A stretch of DNA of 64,000 nucleotides from contig JARYLT010000005.1 in NCBI GenBank assembly GCA_029907515.1, positions 1-64,000 of the forward strand, given 5' to 3'. How positions within the stretch are numbered: position 1 is the first letter of the stretch; every line of letters begins with the position of its first letter. Positions 63,501 to 64,000 of the stretch are shown here, piece by piece. The notes under the pieces are model-generated. The model worked only from the letters and a program-made list of their open reading frames with translations. It was not told where the DNA came from and searched no databases. This DNA comes from Spirochaetota bacterium. Its GTDB lineage: Bacteria > Spirochaetota > UBA4802 > UB4802. The position numbers were made by a program, and so were the translations under genes.

Positions 63501-64000
63501 AATCAGCAATCCCGAAAACTTTAAATCAAATTTCATGTTCCTTGAAACCATTGCACATTCTTCCACTTTTGAAGCATTTCTTACATTTTTAAAGAATCAC
63601 ATCATTGCACAATTTTATCCGCAGTATAAAAATTTCATTGAGATAGGTTTTAAACGAATCCTCTTCTACATGTTTAAGTTTGGATTCAAATCTGGCAATG
63701 ACATTGTGCAATTAATTGATGACCTTGCAGAACATGATGATACCAATATATCCGACCTTGGTAAAAGCATTAAGTTTCATAACCGTCCAGGCCCCATTAT
63801 ATTTGTATCAGCCGAAGCGGAGCCATTTTCCAAAAGTGGAGGTCTTGCTAACGTTGTGTACGAGTTGCCACGTGAACTTGTAAGTCTGGGTGAAGAAGTA
63901 ATTGTAATAACCCCTAAATATCGCCATGGCGATGAAAAGGCCATGGAAAAGATGAACAATGCATTAAAAAAATACAATGTACAGTACACTGGTAAAAATG
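60589..64000 (+). CDS. Alpha-amylase (GH13)-like domain fused to glycogen synthase (GT5), C-terminus beyond window; not in the ORF track
   Basis: Manual translation MVQKVFTQSSLCRFTLNDEEKLSDE...; LIDKYDIDGIRFDSAHAVPIMMKKNNYPFIWGQYRSLESLVEGEIIVNDRE; then IIFVSAEAEPFSKSGGLANVVYELPRELVSLGEEVIVITPKYRHG. Confidence 0.92.
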   Translation, partial: MVQKVFTQSSLCRFTLNDEEKLSDERVKEEIRKAFQELRAFPFVVNSGIIDSLKKGADPSSLKDLFVAIRNDIFAAITDSPQAKEKIISDIRLQERILNAIITIHSAIAKGDFTSIINRRFVLIKERPAWPTLYYISPQSAVLSHVGQGPQWTEIPTIYLGLNIFNVLALDKDQKFDKAFYWLLRVEERAIETGYSHIEVYPPHVSRALNELLDEVIRIATISEVEFKEIPARKKIRAFTIRNRESFLKMLNARRDDGNFDFEKNLKAIRSLERLARRYKKGYNFNSLREIVRLLVAASGHDIHEIRNNANILLERIFAPKEFDAPLATTFVNCAAGNIHTFEFSIPEEGNYFVRIFYNAGTNPYPLEQDIAYSDIDLAFDETKGVYTAHYTFNELGHYDFLVYRKRKKRSQWVAYEGCSGRINVIPDVRGEIVLEIFPDIHGHTRIYWMDEEHPGLVYNEHGEVIRLGRFSDITAHLEDLKERYHITALYLLGVQKRGTNREDWAPEATSPSPFSPVSLVEIEDFLGGENEFRELVSKAHAMDIKIIIDVVPHLNRRSTELPDEYAVKCYDDSGNLVIRASTDGRYGSWNDGKLLNYRKLEVWEWLINSVVTLIDKYDIDGIRFDSAHAVPIMMKKNNYPFIWGQYRSLESLVEGEIIVNDREDGHFITTGYFDSACRDQIAIPFHHLLMCRIAQKLKEKNKTFFVHLAECYWGHERYLTRSGIIPYNSALFKICEGIIHGTTDVREVYHFYDNYLPYALPPGTELLGILGNHDERRALNTFGHRGLRAAIGLTIFMNNIIMDYEGSAEGESWKVFLDNIYVNWNQFEYAAHRSLESFYRQWYRFHRINKGKGYLIWANNTQVAASIKFTEHTIWIGIFNFADSSQNVALQFDNPRLPIADDTYFKVVDPVYSPITKHYSYFTGKELKASKIYSVVSYTDRIKLLKLEPVSDVAPLYSEFLRDSLFRLYSISNPENFKSNFMFLETIAHSSTFEAFLTFLKNHIIAQFYPQYKNFIEIGFKRILFYMFKFGFKSGNDIVQLIDDLAEHDDTNISDLGKSIKFHNRPGPIIFVSAEAEPFSKSGGLANVVYELPRELVSLGEEVIVITPKYRHGDEKAMEKMNNALKKYNVQYTGKN

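Noticed and set aside
1-64000. CRISPR arrays, tRNA or rRNA genes, prophage modules
   Set aside because: No regularly spaced repeats, no cloverleaf or rRNA signatures and no phage structural genes were recognised by eye; short tRNAs could still be missed without a tool.

Overview
AT-rich bacterial chromosome window, tentatively Spirochaetota (weak inference from gene content). Nearly all of it is ordinary coding sequence. The left edge (1-3.5 kb) is an accessory patch: an IS66-type transposase gene running off the window, an IS3-type element with recognisable terminal inverted repeats, a second orphan copy of that IS end, and fragments of what may be a toxin/immunity-type locus between the two ends. 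The rest is housekeeping and signalling genes: nhaA, bpt/ate, an ECF sigma/anti-sigma/Spy-like set, MarR, MCP, MFS, cobO, acs, stand-alone purH N-terminal domain, TetR, RNA methyltransferases, NhaC, pepF, SpoIIE-type phosphatase, HD-GYP regulator, rhomboid, paaK plus ACT, a QueD-like/DegT-like pair, rlpA, GGDEF, dut-rnj-uppP-ftsK, CsgG/TPR, amrS, a decayed sensor kinase, pncA, a thiolase/hbd/acyl-CoA dehydrogenase operon, and a GH13-GT5 fusion running off the right edge. The most unusual signal is a short non-palindromic motif, GGCGATAGTT[A/C]C (core GCGATAGT/ACTATCGC). I count about 26 exact core copies by eye, in both orientations, in all reading frames and between genes, resembling a DNA-uptake-type or other genome-wide signature word. 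Several genes end inside the related sequence CGATAG. Other points of interest are a DegT-family protein whose expected PLP lysine is Met, a sensor kinase with a nonsense codon and a frameshift, a MITE-like element, and a GC-rich multi-hairpin element. No CRISPR array, rRNA or tRNA was recognised.
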